A DNA stretch of 44,515 bases from Clostridia bacterium. Lineage in GTDB: Bacteria; Bacillota; Clostridia; Oscillospirales; CAG-272. The notes beneath the pieces are model-generated. The model was not told the origin of the DNA, did no database searches, and saw nothing but the letters and a program-made list of their open reading frames with translations. Of this stretch, positions 32,358 through 40,157 are shown piece by piece. Position 1 is the first letter of the stretch. The number at the start of each line of letters is the position of its first letter. Location: NCBI GenBank assembly GCA_017456985.1, contig JAFTIH010000026.1, positions 1 through 44,515 on the forward strand, written 5' to 3'. The position numbers and the translations under genes are program-made.

Positions 32358-32400
32358 CAAGAGAAATTGTCAAAGCCCGCGGCGAGAAGCAAGAGAAATT
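32358..32400 (+). promoter_or_regulatory. Direct repeats CAAGAGAAATT before the nitrilase-GDPD promoter
   Basis: CAAGAGAAATT at 32358-32368 and 32390-32400, 32 bp apart (three helix turns), ending four bases before the -35 box; a candidate operator. Confidence 0.4.
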
Positions 32401-32404
32401 CTTC

Positions 32405-32433
32405 TTGACACATAAGGAAAAAAGTGCTACAAT
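32405..32433 (+). promoter_or_regulatory. Promoter of the nitrilase-GDPD gene
   Basis: TTGACA (32405-32410), 17-bp spacer, TACAAT (32428-32433). Confidence 0.85.
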
Positions 32434-32469
32434 AAAGGCAGAAAACCGAACGTAAGGAGCGCTAAAAAA

Positions 32470-34068
32470 ATGAAAGCCTGCGTCATCCAGCCCCCCTATT
32501 CGCTTGACCTAAAAAAAAGCGACGAGCTTTTTGCTTATAAGCTCGATTTATTAAAAAAGTGTACCCCCGAGATGGACCTCATCGTCCTTCCCGAGTATAG
32601 CGACGTCCCCTGTGCGACTGCCACCGCAGAGGATACTCTTTTTTATCATCAAAAGTATTTTGATCCGCTTATGGCGGCGTGCAAGGAGACTGCCGTGCGG
32701 TGCGATGCCGTTTTGTTCGTCAACGCCCTTGATTTCGTTGACGGCGAGTACCGCAACACCACCTTCGCCATCAACCGCGCGGGTGCCGTCGTCGGAAAGT
32801 ACTATAAGCGCCACATCCCACCCCTTGAAAAGAAGATCGACGTCGCCTATCACTATACCGAACAGTATAGCGAGCCCTACGTGCTCGACCTTGACGGCGT
32901 ACGCTACGCCTTCCTCACCTGCTACGACTTCTACTTCTATGAAGCCTTCCCCAAGATTGCCCGCAAGAACGTGGACGTCGTCATCGGCTGCTCCTTGCAA
33001 AGAAGCGACACCCACGACGCGCTCGAAATTATGTGCCGTCACCTCGCCTATAACACCAACGCCTACGTCGTGCGTGCCTCGGTCAGCTTTGCCGAGGACA
33101 GTGACGTCTGCGGCGCCTCGATGATCGTTTCGCCGCGCGGCAAGGTGCTTGCAAACCTCTACGGTAAATTCGGACTCGCCACCGCGGATTTCGACCCCAA
33201 GGACAAATATTACAAGCCCGCAGGCTACGGCAGAGCACCCGCCGCACATTACGAGTATATCGAGATCGGCAGGACCCCGTGGAACTACCGCGCAGGCGGT
33301 AGCGCCGTCTGCCTTTCCGAAAAGGATATGCCCTATCCCCGCCTTTGCGCCCACCGCGGCTTTTCCGCCGTTCTGCCCGAAAACTCTCTGCCCGCCTACG
33401 GCGCGGCGATCGCGCTGGGCGCCGAGGAGATCGAGTTTGACCTTTGGGCAACGCGCGACGGCGTGCTCGTTTCCACCCACGACTGGACACTCGAGCGCAC
33501 CTCAAACGGCGAGGGGTACGTCTTCGACCACGATTACGAGGAGCTAAAAAAGCTTGACTTCGGCGCCCACGTTGATGCGGGACTTGCAGGGCTCCGCATC
33601 GCCACGTTTGAGGATATTTTAAAGAAATTTTCCTCGCTCGCCGTGATGAATATCCACGTGAAGATCTGGGATATGGAGTACGAGGACGACCGTATGGAAG
33701 AGATCGTCGCCCTGCTCCGCAAGTACGACTGTGCCGACCGTGCCTACTTTATGACCACAAGTGACAAGAAGATCGCCAAGGTCAAGGCACTCGCCCCCGA
33801 TATCGCCGTCTGCGTCGGACACGACGGAAACCGTCCCTATGAGATCGTCGATCGCGCCATTGCCCTCGGCGCGGAGAAGGTTCAGCTCTTTAAGCCCTAT
33901 TTCAATCAGGAAATGATCGATAAAGCCCACGCTCACGGCATCAAGTGTAACGTCTTTTACGCCGACGATCCCGAGGAAGCCAAGGCGTACCGCAAAATGG
34001 GCATCGACACCATCTTAACCAATAATTTCCTCGTCGTAAAAACGGCGCTGGAAACGATGGATCCATAA
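32470..34068 (+). CDS. Carbon-nitrogen hydrolase (nitrilase fold) fused to glycerophosphodiester phosphodiesterase
   Basis: 532 residues with two enzyme domains. Residues 1-265 are a nitrilase-superfamily amidase with the Glu-Lys-Cys triad Glu42 (LPEYSD), Lys113 (KYYKRH) and Cys151 (LTCYDFYF). Residues 288-530 are a GDPD domain: His295 (AHRGFSAVLPEN), Glu304, Glu322/Asp324 (EFDLWATRDG) and His337 (STHDWTLERTS). Both active sites look intact and no signal peptide is present. The pairing suggests one compound with an amide and a glycerophosphodiester, such as a glycerophospho-N-acylethanolamine or a wall-polymer fragment; that is inference. Strong promoter, AAGGAGC ribosome site, no terminator seen before the YhcH gene. 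Confidence 0.88.
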   Translation: MKACVIQPPYSLDLKKSDELFAYKLDLLKKCTPEMDLIVLPEYSDVPCATATAEDTLFYHQKYFDPLMAACKETAVRCDAVLFVNALDFVDGEYRNTTFAINRAGAVVGKYYKRHIPPLEKKIDVAYHYTEQYSEPYVLDLDGVRYAFLTCYDFYFYEAFPKIARKNVDVVIGCSLQRSDTHDALEIMCRHLAYNTNAYVVRASVSFAEDSDVCGASMIVSPRGKVLANLYGKFGLATADFDPKDKYYKPAGYGRAPAAHYEYIEIGRTPWNYRAGGSAVCLSEKDMPYPRLCAHRGFSAVLPENSLPAYGAAIALGAEEIEFDLWATRDGVLVSTHDWTLERTSNGEGYVFDHDYEELKKLDFGAHVDAGLAGLRIATFEDILKKFSSLAVMNIHVKIWDMEYEDDRMEEIVALLRKYDCADRAYFMTTSDKKIAKVKALAPDIAVCVGHDGNRPYEIVDRAIALGAEKVQLFKPYFNQEMIDKAHAHGIKCNVFYADDPEEAKAYRKMGIDTILTNNFLVVKTALETMDP

Positions 34069-34138
34069 AAATTACTTATGATAATCTTGTTCGGATACAT
34101 AACGCCTCTCGCCTTTTCCAAAATGCTTGATCGAAAAT

Positions 34139-34188
34139 AGCCTTCCCCGGAGGGGGAAGGGGGACCGCTTGCGGTGGATGAGGCGTAA
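34139..34188. repeat. Interspersed hairpin repeat (CCTTCCCC ... GGATGAGG type)
   Basis: CCTTCCCC-GGAG-GGGGAAGG followed by GGGACCGCTTGCGGTGGATGAGGCG. It matches the general pattern of short intergenic repeats scattered in many Clostridia genomes. It sits between the nitrilase-GDPD gene and the YhcH gene. Confidence 0.65.
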
Positions 34189-34205
34189 AAAAGAAAGGAA
34201 AAAAT

Positions 34206-34655
34206 ATGATCGTCGATATCCTTGAAAACGGTGCGCGCTACGCCGCGCTCCACCCGCAGCTTCTGCCCTCACTCATCGCGGTACAAAAGCTCGTCATCGA
34301 TGAAGCGGAGGATGGAAGGTACGAGCTTGACGGCGGTGCCTACGCCGTCTTTCAGTCCTACGCAACGAACGAAAACGTACCCATCGAGTACGAAAACCAC
34401 CGCGCCTATATCGATATCCAGCTTCTTTCAGAGGGCATTGAGCGCATCCTCTGCGGTACGCCCGCCGAGCAAACGCGCCCCTACGATAAAGAATCGGACG
34501 TCGAGTTTTTCACGATCGAGGAGGAAAAGCTTCAGGACGTTGCCCTCACCGCAGGCGTCTTTTGCGTTCTGTTTCCGGGCGATGCCCACGCTCCGGGACT
34601 TTCCTACACCGACAGTGTCCCCGTCAGAAAGATCGTCATCAAGCTTCCCGTTTGA
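34206..34655 (+). CDS. YhcH/YjgK/YiaL-family cupin-like protein
   Basis: 149 residues of the DUF386 family, small beta-sandwich proteins found in sialic-acid (YhcH), ketogulonate (YiaL) and beta-galactosidase (EbgC) loci, thought to be sugar anomerases or isomerases. Seen here: the metal-binding EYENHRAYIDIQLLSEG region, YDKESDVEFF, and FCVLFPGDAHAPGL with the C-terminal His. The AAAGGA ribosome site lies just after the interspersed repeat; no separate promoter is evident, so read-through from the nitrilase-GDPD promoter is likely. With NagB, two sialidase-fold proteins and a NanA-like aldolase in the window, an amino-sugar role is plausible. Confidence 0.87.
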   Translation: MIVDILENGARYAALHPQLLPSLIAVQKLVIDEAEDGRYELDGGAYAVFQSYATNENVPIEYENHRAYIDIQLLSEGIERILCGTPAEQTRPYDKESDVEFFTIEEEKLQDVALTAGVFCVLFPGDAHAPGLSYTDSVPVRKIVIKLPV

Positions 34656-34682
34656 CGCATTGCCGTCTGCGGTAACGCCACC

Positions 34683-34713
34683 AAAAAACGCTCTGCCTCG
34701 CAGAGAGTTTTTT
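34683..34713 (+). terminator. Terminator of the YhcH gene
   Basis: CTCTGC-CTC-GCAGAG with A run before and T run after. Confidence 0.8.
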
Positions 34714-34745
34714 CTCGCACGTGCTGTACGCGTAGCGCATAGCAA

Positions 34746-34778
34746 AAAGAACCGCTCAGCAGTGCTGAGCGGTTCTTT
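34746..34778. terminator. Second, bidirectional terminator
   Basis: AGAACCGCTCAGCA and its exact complement, flanked by A and T runs; it ends just before the stop of the convergent GH2 gene. Confidence 0.85.
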
Positions 34779-34782
34779 CTCT

Positions 34783-36549
34783 TTATTTCTCGATTGCCGC
34801 CTTCTTTGTGAAGATGCGGCGATATTTTTCAGCGGGGAACTTCATTCGTCTATCGTAGGTCATAATGCCGTTTTGCTCGTGCTCCACGTCGGTTAACTGC
34901 GTGTAGCAAAGGGCAAAGATCTGCTCGTTTTCAAGCAAAGCATCTGTCAGTCCCTCAAGACGCGCGAAGTATTCCTCTTCCGTCTTGACACTCTCACCGT
35001 AGCCCCACGCGGTTTCGTCGTCGCTCATCACCCAACCGATGCCGCCGTACTCGCTCACGAACACGGGCAGATAGGATTTCGTCACCTGGCGGGTCGGGAA
35101 ACGGCGTGCGAGCGTATCAAGGCATACACCCTCTGCAAGACGCTCGTAATGCGTGCGGAAGACGGTGGGGTCCTGCTCGTAATCGTGCACGTCGTGCACG
35201 TCCGTGCGGTTGGTGGGAAGGGAACCGCTGTTCGCTACCACGGGACGCGTCTTGTCCATCGCCTTGGTCGCGTCGTAAACGAGGTCGATCAGTGCGTTAC
35301 TGTGACCGCGATAGTCCTTGCCATTTTTATCCCACGTTTCGTTGAAGGGGCACCAACCGATGATCGCGGGGTGCGAGAAGTCGCGCTCCACCTCTTCCAG
35401 CCACTCGGGCAAGAAGTTTTGCAGGTTGTCAAAGGTGGTGTAATCAAAGCCCCAGTTGCCCGCCTCACCCCAAACCATATAGCCAAGGCGGTCGGCGTGA
35501 TAGAGATAGCGCACTTCAAACACCTTTTGATGAAGCCTTGCCCCGTTAAAGCCGCAAGCCATAGAGACCTCGATATCACGCACAAGATCTTCGTCCGAGG
35601 GGGCGGTGATGATGCCGTCGGGGTAATAGCCTTGGTCAAGCACGAAGCGACCGAAAATCGTTTTGCCGTTGATTTGTAAGCCCTTTTCCTTGGTAAGCGC
35701 TACCTCGCGAAGCCCGAAATAGCCCTGCATCTCGTCGCGCGCGCCGTCCTTTTCTACGGTAAAAGCAAGGTCGTACAGACGCCCCTCTCCCGGCTCCCAC
35801 AAATGCGCCTCGGCAAGCACGATATCAACGCTTACCGCCGTCGATGCGATCACCGAGCACGCCTTGCCCATCACCTTGCCCTCGTAGGATGCCGTCACCG
35901 TCAGCGTACCGCCGAGCGATGCGGGGGACACGAGCACTTGAAGCCCTACGGACGGGGTGTGGATGTTGGGGAATGCACGGTACGACGAAACGTGTGCCGC
36001 CGCGCGCGCTTCAAGCCACACCGTCTGCCAAATGCCCGTCGTGCGGGTGTAAAGGCATCCCGAAGGGGTGAAGGCAGGGGACTGCTTGCCCGCAAACTGC
36101 CGTCCCGAGCGCACGTCGTCAAAGGCGTAGACGAAAAGCACGTTCTCGCCCTCTGCGAGCGCGTCGGTAATATCAAAGGAAAACGAGGTGTAGCCGCCCT
36201 TGTGCGTGCCCACCTTTTTTTCGTTCACAAACACGGTCGTTTCGTAATCGCAAGCGCCAAAGTGCAAAAACGTACGCTTGCCCGCAAAGCCCTCGGGGAG
36301 CGTAAAGGTGCGGCGATAGCACACCGCATTCATAAAATCAGTATAGCCCAAGCCCGAAAGCGCGCTCTCGGGAGAGAAGGGAACCGTGATCTTCTCGTCA
36401 AGCGCCGCGCGCCGCTCGTAGTGCTTGTCAAGCCCTACCACGGCGTTGTCGATCTCGAACTCCCACTCGCCGTTGAGGTTAAGCCAGCACTCGCGCATCG
36501 CATCGGGACGGGGATGCTCCGCTCTCGGAATATTGCGTAAGATTTCCAT
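34783..36549 (-). CDS. Glycoside hydrolase family 2 beta-glycosidase
   Basis: 588 residues. Domains: sugar-binding jelly roll (about 15-185, with the RRTFTLPEGFAGKRTFLHFGACD start and GGYTSFSFDIT), immunoglobulin-like sandwich (about 190-285), and a TIM barrel with acid/base Glu404 (CPFNETWD) and nucleophile Glu500 (FVSEYGG). GH2 includes beta-galactosidases, beta-glucuronidases, beta-mannosidases and arabinofuranosidases; the short barrel and WCPFNE motif are nearest the first two, but the activity is not decided. No signal peptide. ATG after AAAGGAG. A TATAAT on the minus strand at 36583-36578 has no good -35 box, consistent with activation by the divergent AraC protein. Confidence 0.88.
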   Translation of the reverse strand: MEILRNIPRAEHPRPDAMRECWLNLNGEWEFEIDNAVVGLDKHYERRAALDEKITVPFSPESALSGLGYTDFMNAVCYRRTFTLPEGFAGKRTFLHFGACDYETTVFVNEKKVGTHKGGYTSFSFDITDALAEGENVLFVYAFDDVRSGRQFAGKQSPAFTPSGCLYTRTTGIWQTVWLEARAAAHVSSYRAFPNIHTPSVGLQVLVSPASLGGTLTVTASYEGKVMGKACSVIASTAVSVDIVLAEAHLWEPGEGRLYDLAFTVEKDGARDEMQGYFGLREVALTKEKGLQINGKTIFGRFVLDQGYYPDGIITAPSDEDLVRDIEVSMACGFNGARLHQKVFEVRYLYHADRLGYMVWGEAGNWGFDYTTFDNLQNFLPEWLEEVERDFSHPAIIGWCPFNETWDKNGKDYRGHSNALIDLVYDATKAMDKTRPVVANSGSLPTNRTDVHDVHDYEQDPTVFRTHYERLAEGVCLDTLARRFPTRQVTKSYLPVFVSEYGGIGWVMSDDETAWGYGESVKTEEEYFARLEGLTDALLENEQIFALCYTQLTDVEHEQNGIMTYDRRMKFPAEKYRRIFTKKAAIEK

Positions 36550-36686
36550 AAGAATACTCCTTTGTGATAGTAACTTTATTATATTTGTTTCTTTACCAAA
36601 TGTTTTTGGCTTGCCGTTTTGCGCTGTTCGGCTAAAAAAGCCTCGTCATACGCAGTTTGACACTAATTTATTGTAGCAAAAAAACC

Positions 36687-36715
36687 TTGACAAAACAAGT
36701 TGCTTGTTGTATAAT
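36687..36715 (+). promoter_or_regulatory. Promoter of the AraC gene 36749-37561 with a dyad in the spacer
   Basis: TTGACA (36687-36692), 17-bp spacer, TATAAT (36710-36715), a full consensus promoter. AACAAG-TTG-CTTGTT (36694-36708), a perfect inverted repeat, fills the spacer and could be a repressor or autoregulation site. Confidence 0.8.
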
Positions 36716-36748
36716 TATGGCAATAATTTGTCTTTTTAGGAGGAAATC

Positions 36749-37561
36749 GTGATTCCTTTTCACCAAATGCAAAACTCGGTAGGCAATTATGCGTACAATG
36801 TTCGTATTTATGACGATTTTGTTTGCGGCTTGCATTTTCACAAAAATCACGAGGTCATTTACGTGATGGAGGGTGAGGCAGTTTGCAGCGTTAACGGCAG
36901 AACCAAAATTCTATGTCAGGGCGATTTCGCGTTCTGCTTGTCCAACGAGATCCACTCAATTCGGTCAAATGGAGAGGGGAAAATTTGGATTGGCGTGTTT
37001 TCCGAGGATTTTATTTATGCGTTCAAGGAATATGCAAACGGAAAGACCGGCTCCGATTTTTCGTTCCGTTGCTCCGACAGCGTTATGCAACTTCTTTCCA
37101 AACACCTCATTCGAGAAGAAATTTCGGACGTTTTCCTGATCAAATCCTGCTTGTATGCGCTGTGTAGCGAATATTTGCGTCAGGTTACGCTCCATAAGAG
37201 CGAAGGCAAGCACGCGTCGCTTATGGGAAAGATCGTGGAATACATTGAAAAAAACTACAAAAAAGATCTCTCACTTTCCGATATCGCAGAATATTTCGGA
37301 TATGAATACGTGTATTTTTCCAGGATTTTTAACCGCATTTTTTCTATGAGCTTTAACGATTACCTCAACGTATATCGCTTTAACGAGGCGTGTGCCATGC
37401 TTCTCAAAACGGAAATGACGGTGACAAAAATAGCCGAGGAATGCGGATTCAAAAGCATCAGAAGCTTTAATCACGTGTTCAAAAAGCTAGCAGACGTCTC
37501 CCCCCGTGAATACCGAAAAGCAAAGCCCGATATGAAGGATACGATCAAGTCGTTTTTTTGA
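36749..37561 (+). CDS. AraC-family transcriptional regulator
   Basis: 270 residues. Cupin sensor about 20-100 (CGLHFHKNHEVIYVMEGEAVCSV) and double helix-turn-helix about 160-260 (LSLSDIAEYFGYEYVYFSRIFNRIF, MTVTKIAEECGFKSIRSFNHVFKKLA). GTG start preceded by AGGAGG. The gene looks richer in A and T than its neighbours, perhaps a sign of separate acquisition. Divergent from the GH2 gene, its probable target. Confidence 0.9.
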   Translation: MIPFHQMQNSVGNYAYNVRIYDDFVCGLHFHKNHEVIYVMEGEAVCSVNGRTKILCQGDFAFCLSNEIHSIRSNGEGKIWIGVFSEDFIYAFKEYANGKTGSDFSFRCSDSVMQLLSKHLIREEISDVFLIKSCLYALCSEYLRQVTLHKSEGKHASLMGKIVEYIEKNYKKDLSLSDIAEYFGYEYVYFSRIFNRIFSMSFNDYLNVYRFNEACAMLLKTEMTVTKIAEECGFKSIRSFNHVFKKLADVSPREYRKAKPDMKDTIKSFF

Positions 37562-37586
37562 TCGGTAAAGATGTGGATTCCTTTCT

Positions 37587-37614
37587 GCATAAAACAAGAA
37601 AAACTGTCAAAAAT
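37587..37614 (+). promoter_or_regulatory. Possible sigma-F-type promoter of the M23 gene
   Basis: GCATA (37587-37591), 14-bp spacer, GTCAAAAAT (37606-37614): one mismatch to the forespore sigma-F pattern (GYATA, GGNNANAHT). No TTGACA/TATAAT promoter is present before the gene. Confidence 0.35.
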
Positions 37615-37645
37615 AAGGGCAGAAAACGGAAAGGAACCTCAAACT

Positions 37646-38326
37646 ATGGAAAAAAACAACCCTAAAAACGAAAAGACCACACGCATTCTCTATCTTGCCG
37701 TGGTGGGCGTGCTGATCTTCAGCGCCCTCATCATCGGACTGGTCGCCGCACTCGGCAAGGACGAGACCAAGCTTCCCACCGAACAGCCGCCCACAGAGCA
37801 GACGCCCACGCCTACTCCCACACCCGACGACGGCAAGGAGCCCGACAAGGAAACGGAAACGACGCCCGACACCTACCTCGCACCCGCGACGGGCGCGGTG
37901 AGCAAGCGCCACGACGATTCGCTTCCCGTCTATTCCGCCACGATGGGCGACTTCCGCGTCCACGAGGGCATTGACATCGCCACCGAGGCAGGTGCGGACG
38001 TCTTCGCTACCGCGCGCGGCACCGTTTCGCTCGTTTGGAGCGACCCCTTAATGGGCGAGTGTCTTTCTATCGATCACGGCAACGGCGTCGTCAGCATCTA
38101 TAAGAACCTTGCGACCGACCTTGCCGAGGGCATCCAAAAAGGCGCCACCGTCACGGCAGGACAAAAGATCGCAACCGTGGGCGATGGCGCCCTGATCGAA
38201 AGCGCAGAGGAAGCGCACCTTCACTTTGAAATGACCTTTGAAGGGAAGCAGGTAGACCCCCTCACCTATATCTCCGAGGACAGCGCCAAGGTCTCCCTTT
38301 CGGGCGACGTGGCGTACGAAAGCTGA
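37646..38326 (+). CDS. Membrane-anchored M23 (LytM) peptidase, SpoIIQ-like
   Basis: 226 residues: short basic N-terminus, one membrane helix (about 14-36, ILYLAVVGVLIFSALIIG), a Thr/Pro-rich linker (about 42-75, TPTPTPTP), and an M23 domain (about 78-210). Zinc ligands are present: His106 and Asp110 (HEGIDIA) and His193 in HLHFEM (191-196), so the domain should be catalytically competent, as in clostridial SpoIIQ. SpoIIQ acts in the forespore membrane during engulfment, partnering SpoIIIAH. The ATG at 37646 has AAGGAA upstream. The neighbouring SPOCS gene supports a sporulation role; a vegetative cell-wall hydrolase is the alternative. Confidence 0.82.
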   Translation: MEKNNPKNEKTTRILYLAVVGVLIFSALIIGLVAALGKDETKLPTEQPPTEQTPTPTPTPDDGKEPDKETETTPDTYLAPATGAVSKRHDDSLPVYSATMGDFRVHEGIDIATEAGADVFATARGTVSLVWSDPLMGECLSIDHGNGVVSIYKNLATDLAEGIQKGATVTAGQKIATVGDGALIESAEEAHLHFEMTFEGKQVDPLTYISEDSAKVSLSGDVAYES

Positions 38327-38390
38327 CGGACGATTCCTTTTTAAGACCCCAAAGAAAGACGGCCTTACAAAGCGGTATAGCCCAAGGGCG

Positions 38391-39917
38391 TTAACCGATC
38401 AAAAGATACGAATATCCGTCGAGAAGCTTCGGGTTCTCCCATTCGGCATCCCCCGCGTCGGGGATGCCGTTTTGCTTTGCTAAAAGCGCAAGCGGCACAC
38501 CGTAGCGCTTGCCGATCGAGAAGAGAGAATCCTCCTCCGTAGGGTAATAAGCGAGAAGCGTCCCCTCGGGAAGCGGCGTATACTCTCCTTTGACGGCGGC
38601 AACGGGAATGGATGCCGAGAAGGGGCGCTTCGCCGTAGCGGAAACGGAAAGCTCGGTCGAAAGACGCACGTTTCCGCCTGATGCGCTCACCGTGCCGCCC
38701 ACGGGCGAGAGGGCGCATAAAATGCGGTCCCCATCGCAAAGCGAGCAGCCAAGCGGAAGCTCAAGGCGTATGGGCATAGAAAGCTCGGTGCGGTCGCAAG
38801 CGTCCGCGCCAAGTGCAAGAAGGGATACGCCCAGCACTCCCTCCACCACGGCACGCCCGCCATCCACGAGCGGCGTGCTCTCCTTGACGGTGAAACTTGG
38901 TATCAAAACGCGCCCCTCGCTTGCAAAGTCGGCGGGAAGCGGAAGCTCTCCCGATACGGTAAAGTTGCCCGTATATGCCCCCAAAAGGCTCTCTCCCACG
39001 ACGCTTTTGCGCGAAAGCGAGTAGCTTGCACCATGTGCGTACAGGTCGCAAAGAAGCGACGTGCTCTCGTTGCGGTGCAAAAGGCAGGAAAGGGAATACT
39101 CCGTGTCGATGGAAAGAAGCATACCGCCGCCCGCTTCCTCAAGCGTCACCGTAGGCGAGGGGCAGGCTCCGCGCACCGTCACGAGGTCCCCCGCGCACGC
39201 GTTGGACGCCGTCAGCTCCTCTTCAAAGGGAAGAGAGTAGCTTCTCGTGAAGGGCGTCTCACCCTCCTTTTTAAGCACACAAAGGCAAACGAGCTTGCCA
39301 TAGACGGAAACGTAGCCGTCGTGTGCCTCGGCGCGCTCGGGAAGCACGGATGCGGACGCCGAAACGAGCGCAAGGTCCCGGGCGTCCTCCTCTTCCAGAG
39401 TGAACTGCCCCTCCGAGCGAAGCGACGGGACGAACACGGGAAGGGTGCGCACCACGGATTGCTCGCGGCGAATGACCTCGCAAACCTGCTCTGGCATCAG
39501 CGCCTCGGGCGAAACCCCGAGCGCCTCGGTCTTCATCACGTGCGGGCGCGCCACCACGCGGGCGCGGACGGAAAGCTTTCTCGGTGCCGTCGGGCGCAGG
39601 CTCACCCCCTCCAGCACCTCCTCGGTGAAGGCGCACTCGCCGCCCTCGGCACCCGCGCGGTAGCGATAGCGTCCTTCAAGCGGCGCCTCGGTCAATCGCC
39701 CCTCGCCGTCGCTGTATAAAAGACGGTATTCGATCCGCCCCGAAAACTCCGCACCCTCCGTACCAAGATAAGGCTCATCGGGCAACAGGGTACTGCAAAG
39801 ACGAAGCACGCGCCCGATCTCAGGCATATAATCGGGCAGAATGAACTCCTCGGTGGTGTCGGCGACGACCGTCTCGCCAAAAAGATCTTTTTGTACGCGG
39901 TTTTCAAAGAATGCCAT
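38391..39917 (-). CDS. SPOCS-domain (DUF3794) protein with C-terminal LysM
   Basis: 508 residues. Several repeats of the DUF3794/SPOCS beta domain (for example DTTEEFILPDYMPEIGRVLR near the start; ARVVARPHVMKTEALGVSPE; VEGVLGVSLLAL) are followed by a LysM peptidoglycan-binding domain at about 455-508 (LLAYYPTEEDSLFSIGKRYG). Such proteins are typical of spore coat or envelope assembly in Clostridia. ATG at 39915-39917 with GAGAGGAAA. The upstream TAATATT-N14-CATATAGT matches the mother-cell sigma-E pattern. Convergent with the SpoIIQ-like gene; no clear terminator in the 64 bases between them. Confidence 0.88.
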   Translation of the reverse strand: MAFFENRVQKDLFGETVVADTTEEFILPDYMPEIGRVLRLCSTLLPDEPYLGTEGAEFSGRIEYRLLYSDGEGRLTEAPLEGRYRYRAGAEGGECAFTEEVLEGVSLRPTAPRKLSVRARVVARPHVMKTEALGVSPEALMPEQVCEVIRREQSVVRTLPVFVPSLRSEGQFTLEEEDARDLALVSASASVLPERAEAHDGYVSVYGKLVCLCVLKKEGETPFTRSYSLPFEEELTASNACAGDLVTVRGACPSPTVTLEEAGGGMLLSIDTEYSLSCLLHRNESTSLLCDLYAHGASYSLSRKSVVGESLLGAYTGNFTVSGELPLPADFASEGRVLIPSFTVKESTPLVDGGRAVVEGVLGVSLLALGADACDRTELSMPIRLELPLGCSLCDGDRILCALSPVGGTVSASGGNVRLSTELSVSATAKRPFSASIPVAAVKGEYTPLPEGTLLAYYPTEEDSLFSIGKRYGVPLALLAKQNGIPDAGDAEWENPKLLDGYSYLLIG

Positions 39918-39953
39918 AGCGTTTCCTCTCTTTTTTCTGTTATTTGACACCCC

Positions 39954-39982
39954 ACTATATGCGCCGCCCGCCCGAAATATTA
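39954..39982 (-). promoter_or_regulatory. Sigma-E-type promoter of the SPOCS-LysM gene
   Basis: Minus strand TAATATT (39982-39976), 14-bp spacer, CATATAGT (39961-39954); one mismatch to the sigma-E consensus KMATATT-N14-CATACANT. Confidence 0.6.
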
Positions 39983-39990
39983 GAAAAAAG

Positions 39991-40043
39991 AAAAAGCCTT
40001 CTTGTGAAGTGAAAGGGGTTCACCTCAAGCGAAGGCTTTTCTA
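39991..40043 (-). terminator. Terminator after hprK
   Basis: AAAAGCCTTC pairs with GAAGGCTTTT around a TTGTGAAGTGAA/TTCACCTCAA inner hairpin, with A and T runs at both ends. Downstream of the minus-strand hprK and the hairpin array. Confidence 0.75.
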
Positions 40044-40047
40044 TTAT

Positions 40048-40155
40048 GCCAGTAGGGCAATTTATGCGGTATGCCGCAATTCATGACACGCAGTGTCAAT
40101 TCACGCAACCGCAAGGCTGCAATTCATCGCGTGTTCTTTGATAAAGAGAACACGC
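40048..40155. repeat. Tandem array of mini-hairpins with AATTCAT linkers, second array
   Basis: Hairpins GCC-AGTAG-GGC (40048-40058), GCGG-TATG-CCGC (40066-40077), GACAC-GCA-GTGTC (40085-40097) and GCAACCGCAAGGCTGC (40105-40120) are separated by 7-base linkers AATTTAT, AATTCAT, AATTCAC and AATTCAT, and followed by a longer stem GCGTGTTCT/AGAACACGC (40129-40155). The linker is the complement of ATGAATT in the first array. It lies directly after the hprK stop on the transcribed strand. Confidence 0.75.
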
Positions 40156-40157
40156 CC

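Noticed and set aside
32551..33480. Minus-strand open frame opposite the nitrilase-GDPD gene
   Set aside because: Shadow frame; the plus strand has promoter, ribosome site and both catalytic motif sets.
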